Source: Paenibacillus tritici
GTDB taxonomy: Bacteria > Bacillota > Bacilli > Paenibacillales > Paenibacillaceae
Length of the DNA: 64,000 nucleotides
Assembly: GCF_013204885.1 (NCBI RefSeq)
Contig: NZ_JABMKX010000003.1
Location: forward strand, 62,001-126,000
Direction: 5' to 3'
In this document: positions 52,262-62,000 of the stretch, piece by piece
Position numbering within the stretch: the stretch's first letter is position 1
Layout: each line of letters starts with the position of its first letter
Translations under genes and position numbers: made by a program
The notes under the pieces: generated by a model
What the model was told of the DNA's origin: nothing
Databases searched by the model: none
What the model saw: the letters and a program-made list of their open reading frames with translations, nothing else

Positions 52262-52300
52262 CAAAAAATAAATGCCGCTGTCCCGGCGGGACAACGGCAT
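52262..52300 (-). terminator. Terminator after scpB
   Basis: ATGCCGtTGTCCC/GGGACAgCGGCAT with a three-base loop and TTATTTTTT on the minus strand. Confidence 0.86.
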
Positions 52301-52326
52301 ATCTGTACAGCGGCAGTGCGCTGCGG

Positions 52327-52932
52327 TTATTCTTCCGGTTCATCAAAGGTCATCTGGCTGTCAAGCTTGCTGAACAGCAGCTGGGTTTCTTCTTCGAGAC
52401 CTTCGGAGGTATCGAAGCTCGACGGCTCCGGCAGCTCCTTCAGACTGGCCAGCCCGAAGCTGTCCAGGAAGGACTTGGTCGTGCCGTACAGGATCGGACG
52501 GCCGACAGCCTCAGCCCGGCCCACTTCATGGATCAGATCCTTGTTGCCCAGCGTATGAATCGCCCGTTCGGATTTCACACCGCGGATCTCTTCAATCTCC
52601 ACTCTCGTAATAGGCTGGCGGTAAGCCACAATGGCGAGTGTCTCAAGCGCCGCCTGGGACAGCGATGACCTTGAAGGCGAATACGCCAGACGTTCGAAAT
52701 ATTGCGCATGCTCAGGAAGTGTCGCCAGCCGGTAATTACCGGCAATCTGCACCACCTGAAGGCCGCGGCTCTGCGAGAGGTAATCCTCCTTCAGATCATC
52801 CAGTGCCCTTGTAGCCAGATCGGGCCGCTGCTCGGTAATCTCGGCAATCTGCCGGACCGACAGACCTTCATCGCCGGAGAGAAACAGCAGACCTTCAATA
52901 ATTGATTTCAGCGTGTTGTAGTCCATTGACAT
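52327..52932 (-). CDS. scpB: Segregation and condensation protein B
   Basis: Winged-helix dimer that joins SMC-ScpA to form condensin. 201 residues. LKSIIEGLLFLSGDEGLSVRQ opens the first winged helix; SLSQAALETLAIVAYRQPITRVEIEEIRG is the hallmark of the second. AGGAGG lies five bases before the ATG at 52932. Its start lies inside scpA (38-base overlap), so the two are translated together. The acidic tail ends in DEPEE. Confidence 0.95.
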   Translation of the reverse strand: MSMDYNTLKSIIEGLLFLSGDEGLSVRQIAEITEQRPDLATRALDDLKEDYLSQSRGLQVVQIAGNYRLATLPEHAQYFERLAYSPSRSSLSQAALETLAIVAYRQPITRVEIEEIRGVKSERAIHTLGNKDLIHEVGRAEAVGRPILYGTTKSFLDSFGLASLKELPEPSSFDTSEGLEEETQLLFSKLDSQMTFDEPEE

Positions 52933-53686
52933 CCTCTCCTCCTCTCCACTCCATTACAATATCGTCAAATAATTTCTCCTGATAGCAGAGAATAGCCTTC
53001 ATCTTCATCAGCTCCAGGATCGCCAGGAAGGTAGCGACAATCTCATGCCGGTCCATCTCCTCATGCAGCAGGGACGAGAACCGCAGTCTGCCGCCCGTAC
53101 CTTTGCGCTGCAACGCTTCCGATACTTCGCGAATCCGGTCCTTGACCGAAATCTCATCCCGGGTAATCCGCTGATAGGAGGTTCTCCGGGCGGCCTTGCT
53201 GAGTGCCTTGCGGAACGCAGCGATCAGGTCGGCGGTATGCAGACCCTTCAGCGTATGGTCAGTCTGCGCAGGAACAAAGGGGCCCAGATCCTCCGGCTCC
53301 TTCGTAAAAATTAGACTGCGCTCACTCTCCATATCCAGCAGCTGCACAGCAATGCTCTTGAACTTGCGGTATTCAATCAGTCGCTGCACCAGCTCTGCAC
53401 GCGGATCATAGCCGTCATCCTCGTAATAATCGAAGTCCTCGATTTCAATCACCGGCGGCTTCGGCAGCAGCAGCTTGCTCTTAATCGACAAGAGGGTGGC
53501 AGCCATTACCAGAAATTCGCTGGTGATATCAAGTTCAAGCTCCTGCATCCCCTGCAGGTATTCCATATACTGCTCCGTGATCTCGCTGACCGGAATGTCC
53601 TGGATGTCGATTTCCGCTTTGTCAATCAGATGCAAGAGCAGATCGAGCGGACCTTCGAACGTCTCCAGCTTGTACAATACAGTCAC
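52895..53686 (-). CDS. scpA: Segregation and condensation protein A
   Basis: Kleisin that bridges the two SMC heads. 263 residues from a GTG start with GGAGG upstream. The N-terminal YKLETFEGPLDLLLHLIDKAEIDI helix binds the SMC neck; the C-terminal winged helix (VATFLAILELMKMKAILCYQ) binds the SMC cap. It overlaps scpB by 38 bases. A weak sigma-A-like TTGACG/TTATTT pair lies in the 130-base gap before it. Confidence 0.95.
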   Translation of the reverse strand: MTVLYKLETFEGPLDLLLHLIDKAEIDIQDIPVSEITEQYMEYLQGMQELELDITSEFLVMAATLLSIKSKLLLPKPPVIEIEDFDYYEDDGYDPRAELVQRLIEYRKFKSIAVQLLDMESERSLIFTKEPEDLGPFVPAQTDHTLKGLHTADLIAAFRKALSKAARRTSYQRITRDEISVKDRIREVSEALQRKGTGGRLRFSSLLHEEMDRHEIVATFLAILELMKMKAILCYQEKLFDDIVMEWRGGEDVNGLQHAEINY

Positions 53687-53819
53687 GCGGTTTCCTCCAG
53701 CCCAAAAAAAGTAAAGTGCAGCGCCGCACGGACGCTACACAAGTAGAAAGATCTATGTTCATGCTTTCTTCTCATACCTATAAATAAGCACGACTTAGGC
53801 TGATCCGTCAAGAGGGGGA

Positions 53820-54287
53820 TTATTTGAAAAGCTTGTTCAAGTTTGCCATTTCAATAGCGGCAGTCGCTGCATCCCAGCCTTTGTTGCCCGCTTTGGTCCC
53901 GGAACGTTCAATGGCCTGTTCAATATTCTCGGTAGTGACTACACCAAAAATCGTCGGCACACCGGTCTTGAGATTAATGGCCGCAACCCCTTTGGCCACT
54001 TCATTGCACACATAATCATAATGTGTTGTAGAACCGCGAATCACCGTACCGAGTGTGATTACCGCATCGTATTTGCCGCTTTCGGCCATTTTTTGAGCGA
54101 TCAGCGGAATTTCAAATACCCCCGGGACCCAGGCAACATCCACTTCATCATCGGCTGCACCATGGCGTTTGAATGCATCGAGTGCGCCTGAGAGCAGCTT
54201 GCTGGTAATGAACTCATTGAAACGTCCAACGACAACCCCATATTTCAAACCCTCAGATACTAAGTGTCCTTCAAAATAATTCGGCAT
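53820..54287 (-). CDS. ribH: 6,7-dimethyl-8-ribityllumazine synthase
   Basis: Penultimate riboflavin step: joins 5-amino-6-ribitylaminouracil and dihydroxybutanone phosphate. 155 residues, which fits the 60-mer capsid-forming family. [43 protein letters not shown] (with the catalytic His) and [11 protein letters not shown] are conserved. ATG at 54287 chosen by family length; an ATG nine bases upstream is also possible. Last gene of the rib operon. Confidence 0.96.
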   Translation of the reverse strand: MPNYFEGHLVSEGLKYGVVVGRFNEFITSKLLSGALDAFKRHGAADDEVDVAWVPGVFEIPLIAQKMAESGKYDAVITLGTVIRGSTTHYDYVCNEVAKGVAAINLKTGVPTIFGVVTTENIEQAIERSGTKAGNKGWDAATAAIEMANLNKLFK

Positions 54288-54329
54288 AATACTCATCAAC
54301 CCTTCGTGTATAGGATAGGTAATCTATGA

Positions 54330-55583
54330 TTAAATTTTGGTATTCTCATTTTGTTCGATCTTGTCAAAATTCAGCAGATGGCCAAGCTTGGCCTGCTTCG
54401 TATGCAGATACTTGGTGTTGTCCTTGTTCTCCGGCATCTGGATCGCTACGCGCTCCACCACCTCAAGGCCGTAGCCCTCCAGCCCCTTAATCTTGCGCGG
54501 ATTGTTGGTCAGGAGCCGAATCTGGCGTATCCCCAGATCCTTGAGAATCTGTGCGCCGATGCCGTAATCCCGCAGGTCAGCCGCGAAGCCCAGCTTCAGG
54601 TTGGCATCCACGGTATCCAGCCCTTCTTCCTGCAGCTTGTAGGCGCGCAGCTTATTGATCAGGCCGATTCCTCTGCCTTCCTGGCGCATATAGAGAAGAA
54701 CGCCTCTGCCGGCCTCTTCAATCTGGCGCAGCGCCGCTTCGAACTGCGGCCCGCAGTCGCAGCGGTGCGAATGGAACACATCACCGGTCAGGCACTCGGA
54801 ATGCACACGCACCAATACCGGCTCGCTACCGGAGATATCGCCCTTGACCAGGGCAACATGCTCCTTGTCATCCACTTCGTTAGTATAGGCAATGGTCTGG
54901 AAATCCCCAAAATCCGTCGGCAGATTCACCGCTACCTCGCGGGTAACCAGATGCTCCTTCTCATTGCGGTAGTGAATGAGGTCTTTGATGCTGATCAGCT
55001 TCAGATCGTGCTTCTCGGCGATCTCAATCAGATCAGGCAGGCGGGCCATGGTACCGTCCACCTTCACCACTTCGCAGATAACGCCTGCCGGATAAGCCCC
55101 GCACATACGGGCCAGATCCACAGCAGCTTCGGTGTGGCCGGAACGCCGCAGGACTCCGCCCTTCTTGGCGATCAGCGGGAACATATGCCCCGGTCTGCGG
55201 AAGTCGGCCGGCTTCGCATTCGGGTCCAGCATCGCCTTAATGGTCTGGGACCGTTCTCCGGCAGAGATACCGGTAGTCGTATCTGCATGATCCACAGAAA
55301 CGGTAAACGCGGTGCCGTGATTATCGGTATTCTGGCTAACCATCGGGTGCAGGTCCAGTTCTTCTGCACGTTCCGCCGTAATCGGTACGCAGACCAGGCC
55401 GCGTCCTTCGGTAATCATGAAGTTAATGACTTCAGGCGTGGCACGCTCTGCCAGAGCGACGAAGTCTCCTTCATTCTCGCGGTCCTCATCATCCACCACG
55501 ATGACGACCTTACCGCGCATCAAATCATAGATCGCATCCTCAATCGGGTCCAGGACGCTGTCCTTATTATTTTGCTGGCTCAT
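54330..55583 (-). CDS. ribBA: Bifunctional 3,4-DHBP synthase / GTP cyclohydrolase II
   Basis: Supplies both riboflavin precursors. 417 residues. RibB half (about 1-205): [10 protein letters not shown] and the [11 protein letters not shown] site. RibA half (about 206-417): [20 protein letters not shown] with the zinc cysteines and [15 protein letters not shown] precedes the ATG. The fusion is the normal Firmicutes form. It lies between ribE and ribH. Confidence 0.97.
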   Translation of the reverse strand: MSQQNNKDSVLDPIEDAIYDLMRGKVVIVVDDEDRENEGDFVALAERATPEVINFMITEGRGLVCVPITAERAEELDLHPMVSQNTDNHGTAFTVSVDHADTTTGISAGERSQTIKAMLDPNAKPADFRRPGHMFPLIAKKGGVLRRSGHTEAAVDLARMCGAYPAGVICEVVKVDGTMARLPDLIEIAEKHDLKLISIKDLIHYRNEKEHLVTREVAVNLPTDFGDFQTIAYTNEVDDKEHVALVKGDISGSEPVLVRVHSECLTGDVFHSHRCDCGPQFEAALRQIEEAGRGVLLYMRQEGRGIGLINKLRAYKLQEEGLDTVDANLKLGFAADLRDYGIGAQILKDLGIRQIRLLTNNPRKIKGLEGYGLEVVERVAIQMPENKDNTKYLHTKQAKLGHLLNFDKIEQNENTKI

Positions 55584-55643
55584 ATTGCTGTCCTCCTGAT
55601 GGCTATACGCCGCCTGACGGCTGCCGTATGCCTAATCTATAAA

Positions 55644-56312
55644 TTATACGAACCCGTTAGCCGCCAGAAACTCATGGCTGATCTTCGAGCTTCCTGCATC
55701 GTCCTCATTGCCTGCACGCGAACCGTAATGGAGCAGATGATCCACGTATTTACCCAGCACATCGCATTCGATATTCACACGGTCACCCGGACGCTTGTGG
55801 GCCAGCACCGTTTCACCCAGCGTGTGCGGAATGATCGACACGGTAAACGTTCCGGCTTCTGTCATCACAACCGTAAGGCTGATGCCGTCTATCGTAATGG
55901 AGCCTTTGGGAATAATGAATTTGAACAAGGCTCTGCGGTCCGGCGCAATCTCGAATACGACTGCATTCTGGTCACGCCTCACGCTGCGGATCTCGCCGGT
56001 TCCATCCACATGCCCCTGGACAATATGTCCCCCGAAGCGTCCGCCGGCAGCCATCGCACGTTCCAGATTCAGTTTGCCCCCGGTGCGCAGCTCTTTGAGC
56101 GTGCTGTTGCGATAAGTCTCGGGCATGACGTCAACGGTGAAGTGATGGTCTCCGAGTGAGGTTGCCGTGAGACAGACACCATCAACAGCCACACTGTCGC
56201 CGATCTTCAGATCTCCCATAATAAGTGAGGCTCCGATATTCAGCACCATCATCTCCCCGCCGCTGGTGACGCTGCGGAGGACACCCACCTCTTCTATCAA
56301 GCCGGTGAACAT
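55644..56312 (-). CDS. ribE: Riboflavin synthase, alpha subunit
   Basis: Last riboflavin step: dismutation of two lumazine molecules. 222 residues. The tandem lumazine-binding barrels are evident: MFTGLIEEVG and later GHVDGTG in the first, and ISLTVV with HTLGET in the second. GGAGGG lies before the ATG. Thirty bases separate it from ribD, 60 from ribBA. Confidence 0.96.
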   Translation of the reverse strand: MFTGLIEEVGVLRSVTSGGEMMVLNIGASLIMGDLKIGDSVAVDGVCLTATSLGDHHFTVDVMPETYRNSTLKELRTGGKLNLERAMAAGGRFGGHIVQGHVDGTGEIRSVRRDQNAVVFEIAPDRRALFKFIIPKGSITIDGISLTVVMTEAGTFTVSIIPHTLGETVLAHKRPGDRVNIECDVLGKYVDHLLHYGSRAGNEDDAGSSKISHEFLAANGFV

Positions 56313-56342
56313 ACCATCCCTCCTTCATAAATTGCTGTAATG

Positions 56343-57443
56343 TTAACGTACCGGAACACCGCTGATACACACATTATCTCCGAGCACTTCCACTTCCAAT
56401 CCTTCAAGCGTAACCGCATCGCGCATCCGTTCCACACCGCTGAAATCGAAAGCCCCCGCCGCATCCGCGCCGCCGCCTACAATCTTCGGAGCGAAGAAAA
56501 GCACGACCCGGTCAATAAGCCCCTGCTCCAGCATCGCCCCGTTCAGCGTACCGCCGCCTTCAAGCAGAATCGAACCAATCTCCATTGCGCCAAGCGCAGC
56601 CATAGCAGCCTGCAGATCAACCCGGGGACCGCTCCCTGCAGCAATCACCTGTACCCCTGCTGCAAGCAGCGCTGCTCTGCGGGCAGGATCGGCTGCTTCT
56701 GTAGTTACAACCACCGTAGGAGCCAGCCCGTCAGTTACTACAGCGCTGTCCGGCGGAAGCCGCAGCGAAGAGTCAATAATGATCCGGAGCGGGTTCAGTC
56801 CCGGCACATTCAGCCTCGTCGTCAGCGAAGGGTTATCGGCAATCACTGTATTCACCCCGACCATAATCCCCTGATGGCGGTGACGCAGGGTATGTACAAG
56901 CTCCCGGGATTCAGCATTCGAGATCCATTTGCTGTCACCGGTCCGGGTGGCGATTTTGCCGTCCAGCGTGCTGGCACTCTTCAGGGTCACGAACGGCTGC
57001 TTCGTCAAAATATACTTGATGAACTTCTCGTTCAGCCGGGCAGCACGGCCCCGCAGCAGACCAACTTCGACGTCAATCCCCTGTTCGCGCAGCATCTCAA
57101 TGCCCCGGCCTGCCACCTGAGGATTAGGGTCCTCACAGGCGACTACCACTCTTGCCACACCTTCGTCAATCAGACGCTGGCTGCATGGCGGCGTGATTCC
57201 GTAATGGCTGCAGGGTTCGAGCGTAACATATGCCGTACTGCCTTTCGCTTTACCCGCTGCCATATTCAGGGCATGAACCTCGGCGTGTCCGGTCCCGCGC
57301 TGCAGATGGGTTCCAATACCGATCATGACGCCATCCTTCACGACTACGCAGCCGACCACCGGATTAATGCCGGTCTGTCCCTGTGCCCTCTCCGCCATAT
57401 CCAGCGCAAGGGACATATAGAACTCATCATTCATCTTATCCAT
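56343..57443 (-). CDS. ribD: Bifunctional riboflavin deaminase/reductase
   Basis: Deaminates the pyrimidine ring and reduces the ribose side chain. 366 residues from ATG at 57443, with AGGAGG upstream. Deaminase half: HAEVHAL and PCSHYGITPPC give the zinc His and two Cys. Reductase half: KSASTLDGKIATRTGDSKWI and LLEGGGTLNGAML. First gene of ribD-ribE-ribBA-ribH, behind the FMN riboswitch. The frame extends upstream through the riboswitch, but that part is not coding. Confidence 0.96.
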   Translation of the reverse strand: MDKMNDEFYMSLALDMAERAQGQTGINPVVGCVVVKDGVMIGIGTHLQRGTGHAEVHALNMAAGKAKGSTAYVTLEPCSHYGITPPCSQRLIDEGVARVVVACEDPNPQVAGRGIEMLREQGIDVEVGLLRGRAARLNEKFIKYILTKQPFVTLKSASTLDGKIATRTGDSKWISNAESRELVHTLRHRHQGIMVGVNTVIADNPSLTTRLNVPGLNPLRIIIDSSLRLPPDSAVVTDGLAPTVVVTTEAADPARRAALLAAGVQVIAAGSGPRVDLQAAMAALGAMEIGSILLEGGGTLNGAMLEQGLIDRVVLFFAPKIVGGGADAAGAFDFSGVERMRDAVTLEGLEVEVLGDNVCISGVPVR

Positions 57444-57494
57444 GTCTTGCCTCCTATCCCTGGCTGTATTCTCTATAATGTGTACAATCCAAAC

Positions 57495-57535
57495 AGAAAA
57501 ACCCGCCTTAATCTCCAGGAGGAGTTCAAGACGGG
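57495..57535 (-). terminator. FMN riboswitch terminator
   Basis: CCCGtCTTgaaCTCC / GGAGattAAGgCGGG followed by TTTTT on the minus strand, between the aptamer and ribD. Attenuates the rib operon when FMN is bound. Confidence 0.85.
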
Positions 57536-57670
57536 ATATACGAGAGGTAACGGCAGCTAGAGTAAAAATATGCGTAAATAAACGCCTGATCCCAGGCATT
57601 GTGAAAGTTCGCACATAATAATCGAAAACACTGCAGTCCGGCCGCCTACGAAGCGCGGCACGTGAATCTC

Positions 57671-57838
57671 TCCTTCTTCCATCCAGACTATACTGTCGGT
57701 CCCGGAATTGCACCGGGTCCACCGTCCGTATGAAGCTCATACGAATCGGGTAGCGGACTAAGCGTCAGAATCGGCTATACTCAGCCAGATCCAGCAGCAT
57801 CACCGCCGGTAGGGAATCACACCCTGCCCTGAAGGATT
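57671..57838 (-). promoter_or_regulatory. FMN (RFN) riboswitch
   Basis: RFN element read on the minus strand: CTTCAGGGCAGGGTG, TTCCCTACCGGCGGT, a variable arm, then ACCGACAGTATAGTCTGGAT and GGAAGAAGGAG. All conserved helices can be traced. Binding of FMN favours the terminator at 57495-57535 and shuts off ribD-ribE-ribBA-ribH. Confidence 0.95.
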
Positions 57839-57875
57839 GATCTATTCAGTTAAGTAACAAGTTTTGCCTACAACA

Positions 57876-57904
57876 AAATTATCACTTCGCTGCGTGAAAT
57901 GCAA
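57876..57904 (-). promoter_or_regulatory. Sigma-A promoter for the rib operon
   Basis: TTGCAT (57899-57904), 17-base spacer and TAATTT (57876-57881) with TG one base upstream. It lies directly before the RFN element and after the mscL stop. Confidence 0.65.
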
Positions 57905-57937
57905 GTGTGTTTCAGAAATTTACTATATTTATGTAAC

Positions 57938-58348
57938 TTAGTTCCCCTGCATTCCTGACTCCCGCTGTTTGTCCGTTCTCAGCAGATCACGGATTTCTGT
58001 CAGCAGGACTACCTCCGGTGCCGGAGCTGGTGTCTCTACCACTTCAACTTTAACCGTCTCCTTGCGTCTGAACCGGCTGCTCAGCTTCACCACCATGAAG
58101 ATCGAGAAGGAAATAATGAAGAAGTCCACCACGGTCTGCAGGAACAGTCCATACTTCACCTCCGCCTTGCCTACGCCAAAGCTAAGCTCCTTCAGATCAA
58201 TGCCCCCACTAATCAGGCCGATCAGCGGCATAATGATATCAGCCACCAGAGAGGTTACAATTTTGCCGAACGCTGCTCCAATAACCACTGCTACCGCCAG
58301 ATCCAGCACATTGCCTTTCATAGCGAAGCTTTTAAATTCTTTCCACAT
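57938..58348 (-). CDS. mscL: Large-conductance mechanosensitive channel
   Basis: Homopentameric emergency valve that opens under membrane tension in hypo-osmotic shock. 136 residues. [31 protein letters not shown] is the N-terminal helix and first membrane segment; the second lies at about 68-90. The C-terminal bundle holds [15 protein letters not shown] lies upstream; a GTG one codon earlier is an alternative start. The gene runs in the rib direction but has no link to it. Confidence 0.95.
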   Translation of the reverse strand: MWKEFKSFAMKGNVLDLAVAVVIGAAFGKIVTSLVADIIMPLIGLISGGIDLKELSFGVGKAEVKYGLFLQTVVDFFIISFSIFMVVKLSSRFRRKETVKVEVVETPAPAPEVVLLTEIRDLLRTDKQRESGMQGN

Positions 58349-58539
58349 CACGATACTCCCTCCGAAACTTTGAATTTGAAATTATTATAGCATTTATAGA
58401 TTGGTTTAAACACGCTGATGCGGAAAGTTTCCTTCCACAGAACAAAAAGGAGTATGCCGTGGAATAGTCTCGAGGGATAACGCTCCCTGCTACAGCAACA
58501 GTCCCGCCACCGCAACACTAACCTGCTTCTGCAAGTAAA

Positions 58540-58725
58540 TGGAATAATGTATCTTATTTCGCCGCTTTTTGAAGAAAAGGCCTTAGCAAGTGGAAAAACA
58601 GCATCTGTTACTGGGCGTTTACTCAACTTTGGAAGAAGTGGGATGATTTAAGCTGCATTTTTCCAACTATTGTTTCACCAAAGCCCATTCCTCCATCAGC
58701 AAGTGGACAAAATCCAACTGCTATT
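58540..58725. repeat. Dispersed repeat, family 2, second copy
   Basis: Aligns with 47945-48125: GTATCTTA, AGCAAGTGGAAAAACAGCAT and ATCAGCAAGTGGAxAAAxTCCAACT recur at the same spacing. No coding frame. As at 47.5 kb, it lies beside a family 1 repeat. Confidence 0.65.
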
Positions 58726-58769
58726 TCCAGTCCCCTGCCAACCAAGCCTACTCAGCCGTTCTCAATCTA

Positions 58770-58905
58770 TTTAAGACGCACTTAAGATCTGAACCTGAAG
58801 CTTCATCGTCACTGCGGTGAACATTTGGACTTTCGGCCGCTGTTTCTCCTGATTTCTTGATTGTAGAAACGGCTATGCCGTCCTTCAAAAGCGCAGCATC
58901 CGCTT
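58770..58905. repeat. Dispersed palindromic repeat, family 1, copy C (degenerate)
   Basis: The left part (GAACCTGAAGCTTCATCGTC, ACTGCGGTGAACATTTGG, CGGCCGCTGTTT) is close to copy A. An inner hairpin ACGGC-TAT-GCCGT remains, but the right arm of the large palindrome and the CTCCTACAGTTCC flank are missing. A decayed or truncated copy. Confidence 0.75.
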
Positions 58906-58924
58906 CCGCTTCAGTGAGAAAGAT

Positions 58925-58967
58925 AAAAAAGCAGGTATACGAACGTGTACCGTCCGTATACCTGCTG
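58925..58967 (-). terminator. Terminator after the LPQTG protein gene
   Basis: AGCAGGTATAC paired with GTATACCTGCT around a 16-base loop, then TTTTTTAT on the minus strand. Confidence 0.85.
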
Positions 58968-58985
58968 CTAATCATGTCTATCTTT

Positions 58986-59047
58986 GGTGAACCTCTGGTC
59001 AATCACTAATCTATCTCTGGTCAATCGCTGATCTATCTCTGGTCTGC
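58986..59047. repeat. Short direct repeat, about three units
   Basis: The word CTCTGGTCAATCxCTxATCTAT recurs about every 22 bases between the adhesin stop codon and its terminator. It probably arose by slippage of the stop-proximal sequence. Confidence 0.7.
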
Positions 59048-59048
59048 C

Positions 59049-62000
59049 CTAATCCTGTTTGCGTGTTCTGCGGAATACCCGGCTGAGTATGAAGCCTGCG
59101 AGAATCAGGCCCATCCCTGTCAGGTAGATCGGCAGCGGGCTGCTCTCCCCTGTCTGGGGCAGCGTACCGCTACCATCTGTACTGGAGAGGGTTCCCTTAG
59201 GGACTTCCTCATCTTCAGCATCCACAGTGCCGAGCGGGAGGTCCTCATCAATAGCTGTCTCCGTCTCCGTTACAGTCGGCGCTGGAGTAGCTGACGCTGC
59301 CGGAGCCGATGGCTGCGCTGTTCCAGGCAGGCCCGGGCCGGCTGGAATCTCAGCATCGTCAATGATAATGCCTGGCGTAGACGTACCTGCCGGTGTAGGA
59401 ACTGGTGTAAACACAGGGCCAACCGGCGGTGCTGTAAGAGCAGGAGTAACCCCTGGACCCACTGTATCTGTCGGCACTGGCGACGGAGCTGTTGTCGGAA
59501 CTGGAGTCTCTACCGGTGTATCCGTTGGTACCGGTGTGACTGCCGGTGTCGGCGTAGCGGTCGGCTGAGCCGCAAGTGTATTATACAGCGTCAGATTCAG
59601 AGCGGCTGATGAGCCAATAGTCACCGGATGCTCGGTAGTATCCAGCACGTAGCCTGCAGGCGCTACTGTTTCAATCAGGATATAGCTTCCCAGCCATATG
59701 TTGTTGAATACAGCCCTGCCTGCCGCATCCGTGGTACGGGTATTCACCAGCACACGGTCGCTTCCATTCAGGCGGTAGAGCTCATAGGTTGCTCCGGCCA
59801 GTGATTTGGTTGTGTCGCCTGCATCCAGCTTATGAATGTTCAGCGTACCTCTGACCCCGCTGCCGGTTCCAGATCCGCTGGATACACCTACAATAACCTC
59901 TGTAGTGGTATCCTTATTGACAAGCTTAACATTATTGCCGCTGAAGTTAACGCTGTTGACCAATTTATCCCCTGTGTTCGCTACGATCAGCGATTGATAT
60001 TCAAGCACATAAGCGGAATGAATATCCTGGAGGAAGCTAAGGACAAATGTCTGCTTGCCTTGTGCATCCGCACTTATATTCAAGCTGTAATCCGTATCCT
60101 TCACCAGCTTGTCACCGCTCTTCGTGATCTCTCCGTTCGCGGATGTTACTGTGCGGTACAGTTGGAAGCTGTCAGGCAACAGGATCTGATTCGTGCTAGG
60201 TACGTCAGTAATAACGGCATTCTTGACATGGGACTGGGTGCGGTTGATCGCAATCGTCCAGTTCAGCTTATCTCCGTTCTGCACACCTTTTTTGAACACA
60301 TATTCGTCCCCATGCGGGATGTCTACCACAGCCTTCAAGTCTTTGGAGACCTGCTTCGTGCCATCCAGCAGCTTCGCCGTATTGGCTACCTTGGTTCCAA
60401 TCAGTTGTCCTGCCAGGCTGGTCTTGAATACCACATAATAGGGCGAATTAATGGCGTTGGCAAAATCAACCCTCAGCTCATTGTTACTGCCCACGCTGTA
60501 GCTGTACTCATTCCCGTTAACCTCAGCACCCGGGCTATGGGTTCCGTCCTTCGCAATGTTCATCTTGAAGATCTTGAGTGAACCCGGCACCAGGGACTGT
60601 CCGTCGCCCAGTACATCTGTAACCCCGGGATTAGCGATGGCTTTGCTGTTGTAATTGACGCCCACGGTCCAGGTCAGCTCTTTGGAAGAAGCATCATAGG
60701 TCCCGGATTTGAACCCATTGTTCTTCACCTCAGGATTAGGAATGAACTTCCCGCTGGCTTCCGTCCACTGTGCTTTGTTCTGAGCGTCCTTCCAGTCAAT
60801 CCGTGCGACATTGATGAAATCATTCGTATTGCCGGTAAGCCAGTCATTGCTGAATTCTGTCTGATAACTAATCGTATAAGTTCCAGTAACCGGTGAGTTG
60901 AACTTCACCTTGAAGCCATCGTTGGGCTTAACCGGCGAATTCACAAGCAGGGTATAGGCCGAAGGGTTAACCACTGTACCGGATAGGGTACGGACTACCA
61001 GTGAACCCGGGATAACTTTCTGTCCGCCCTGCGGAAAACTGTCGGTAACCACCACTTCGTTCATCGGATAATTATCGCCGTTGAATGTGATTTTCCAGTC
61101 CGTGGTGTGTGTATTGTAATTCACGCCGGACAGATTCTTATAGATAATAATAGGCCGGATCAGTTGAGTCGCCTTGCTGCTGTAGGTACTGTCAGAGACC
61201 GTGTTGGTGATCTTGGTATCGCTGAACACACGGTCTGCGGCTTTAGTCGTATATTCGATCAGATAAGCCGATTTCACTGTATTCTTGAACTCCAGTCTGA
61301 ATCCATTGCCGGATGCGTCAGTAACAGGGCTTACAGTGTAGTCTGTACCTGCGGTCAGAGCTGGGCCTTTGGCTGCTTCTCCCGCTGAATTCAGGGTAAC
61401 AGGATAAATCTTGACCGAATTCTCGACCAGCAGCTGGGAAGGATTGAACACATCCGTCAAAACCGCATTCTCCGGGGAGATCGTCCGGTTATTGTAATTG
61501 TATTCGATGGCCCAGTTAATGGTCTGAGTGCCCCAGTCATAGCGGACTGCTTTTTTGTTAAGGCTGCCGCCGCGTTCTATAACGACCGTATCCGAAGCGC
61601 TTACCGGGTCACGGCCATCTCCTGTGAAGGTTGCCGTATTGGTGAAGCTGGACAAGTTGTCATTGACTACCTGTGTCGTATAGGCAATGCGGTATGCTCC
61701 TGTAATCACGGGGTCTGTGAACCGAAGTGTCAGAGCTCCCCCGGAGACGTCCACAGTGTATTTGCTGCTGTCTACAAGCTGGCCTTGCGTTACCGTGCCG
61801 TCTAGCAGAACATTCAGCTGGTACACTGCAAGGGTAGCCGTGCTGTCCAAGGACAGCCCTGCCGGGATCGGGTCGGTCACAGCCGCATGGCTGACCGGCT
61901 CCAGTCTTTTGTTAACATCGACCGTCCAGGAAATATGATCTGCGTTGAAGCCGCTGGAGATCCCCTTCTTGGCAATAGTTGAACCTACTGTAGGCTTGAA

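Noticed and set aside
54351..56159. Plus-strand open frame of 602 codons
   Set aside because: Antisense shadow of ribBA and ribE in a GC-biased region; both real genes have complete motifs and starts.
56340..57560. Plus-strand open frame of 406 codons
   Set aside because: Antisense to ribD and the riboswitch terminator; no start signal and no domain.
57444..57740. 99-codon extension upstream of ribD
   Set aside because: It would translate the FMN riboswitch and its terminator; the ATG with AGGAGG at 57443 is the real start.
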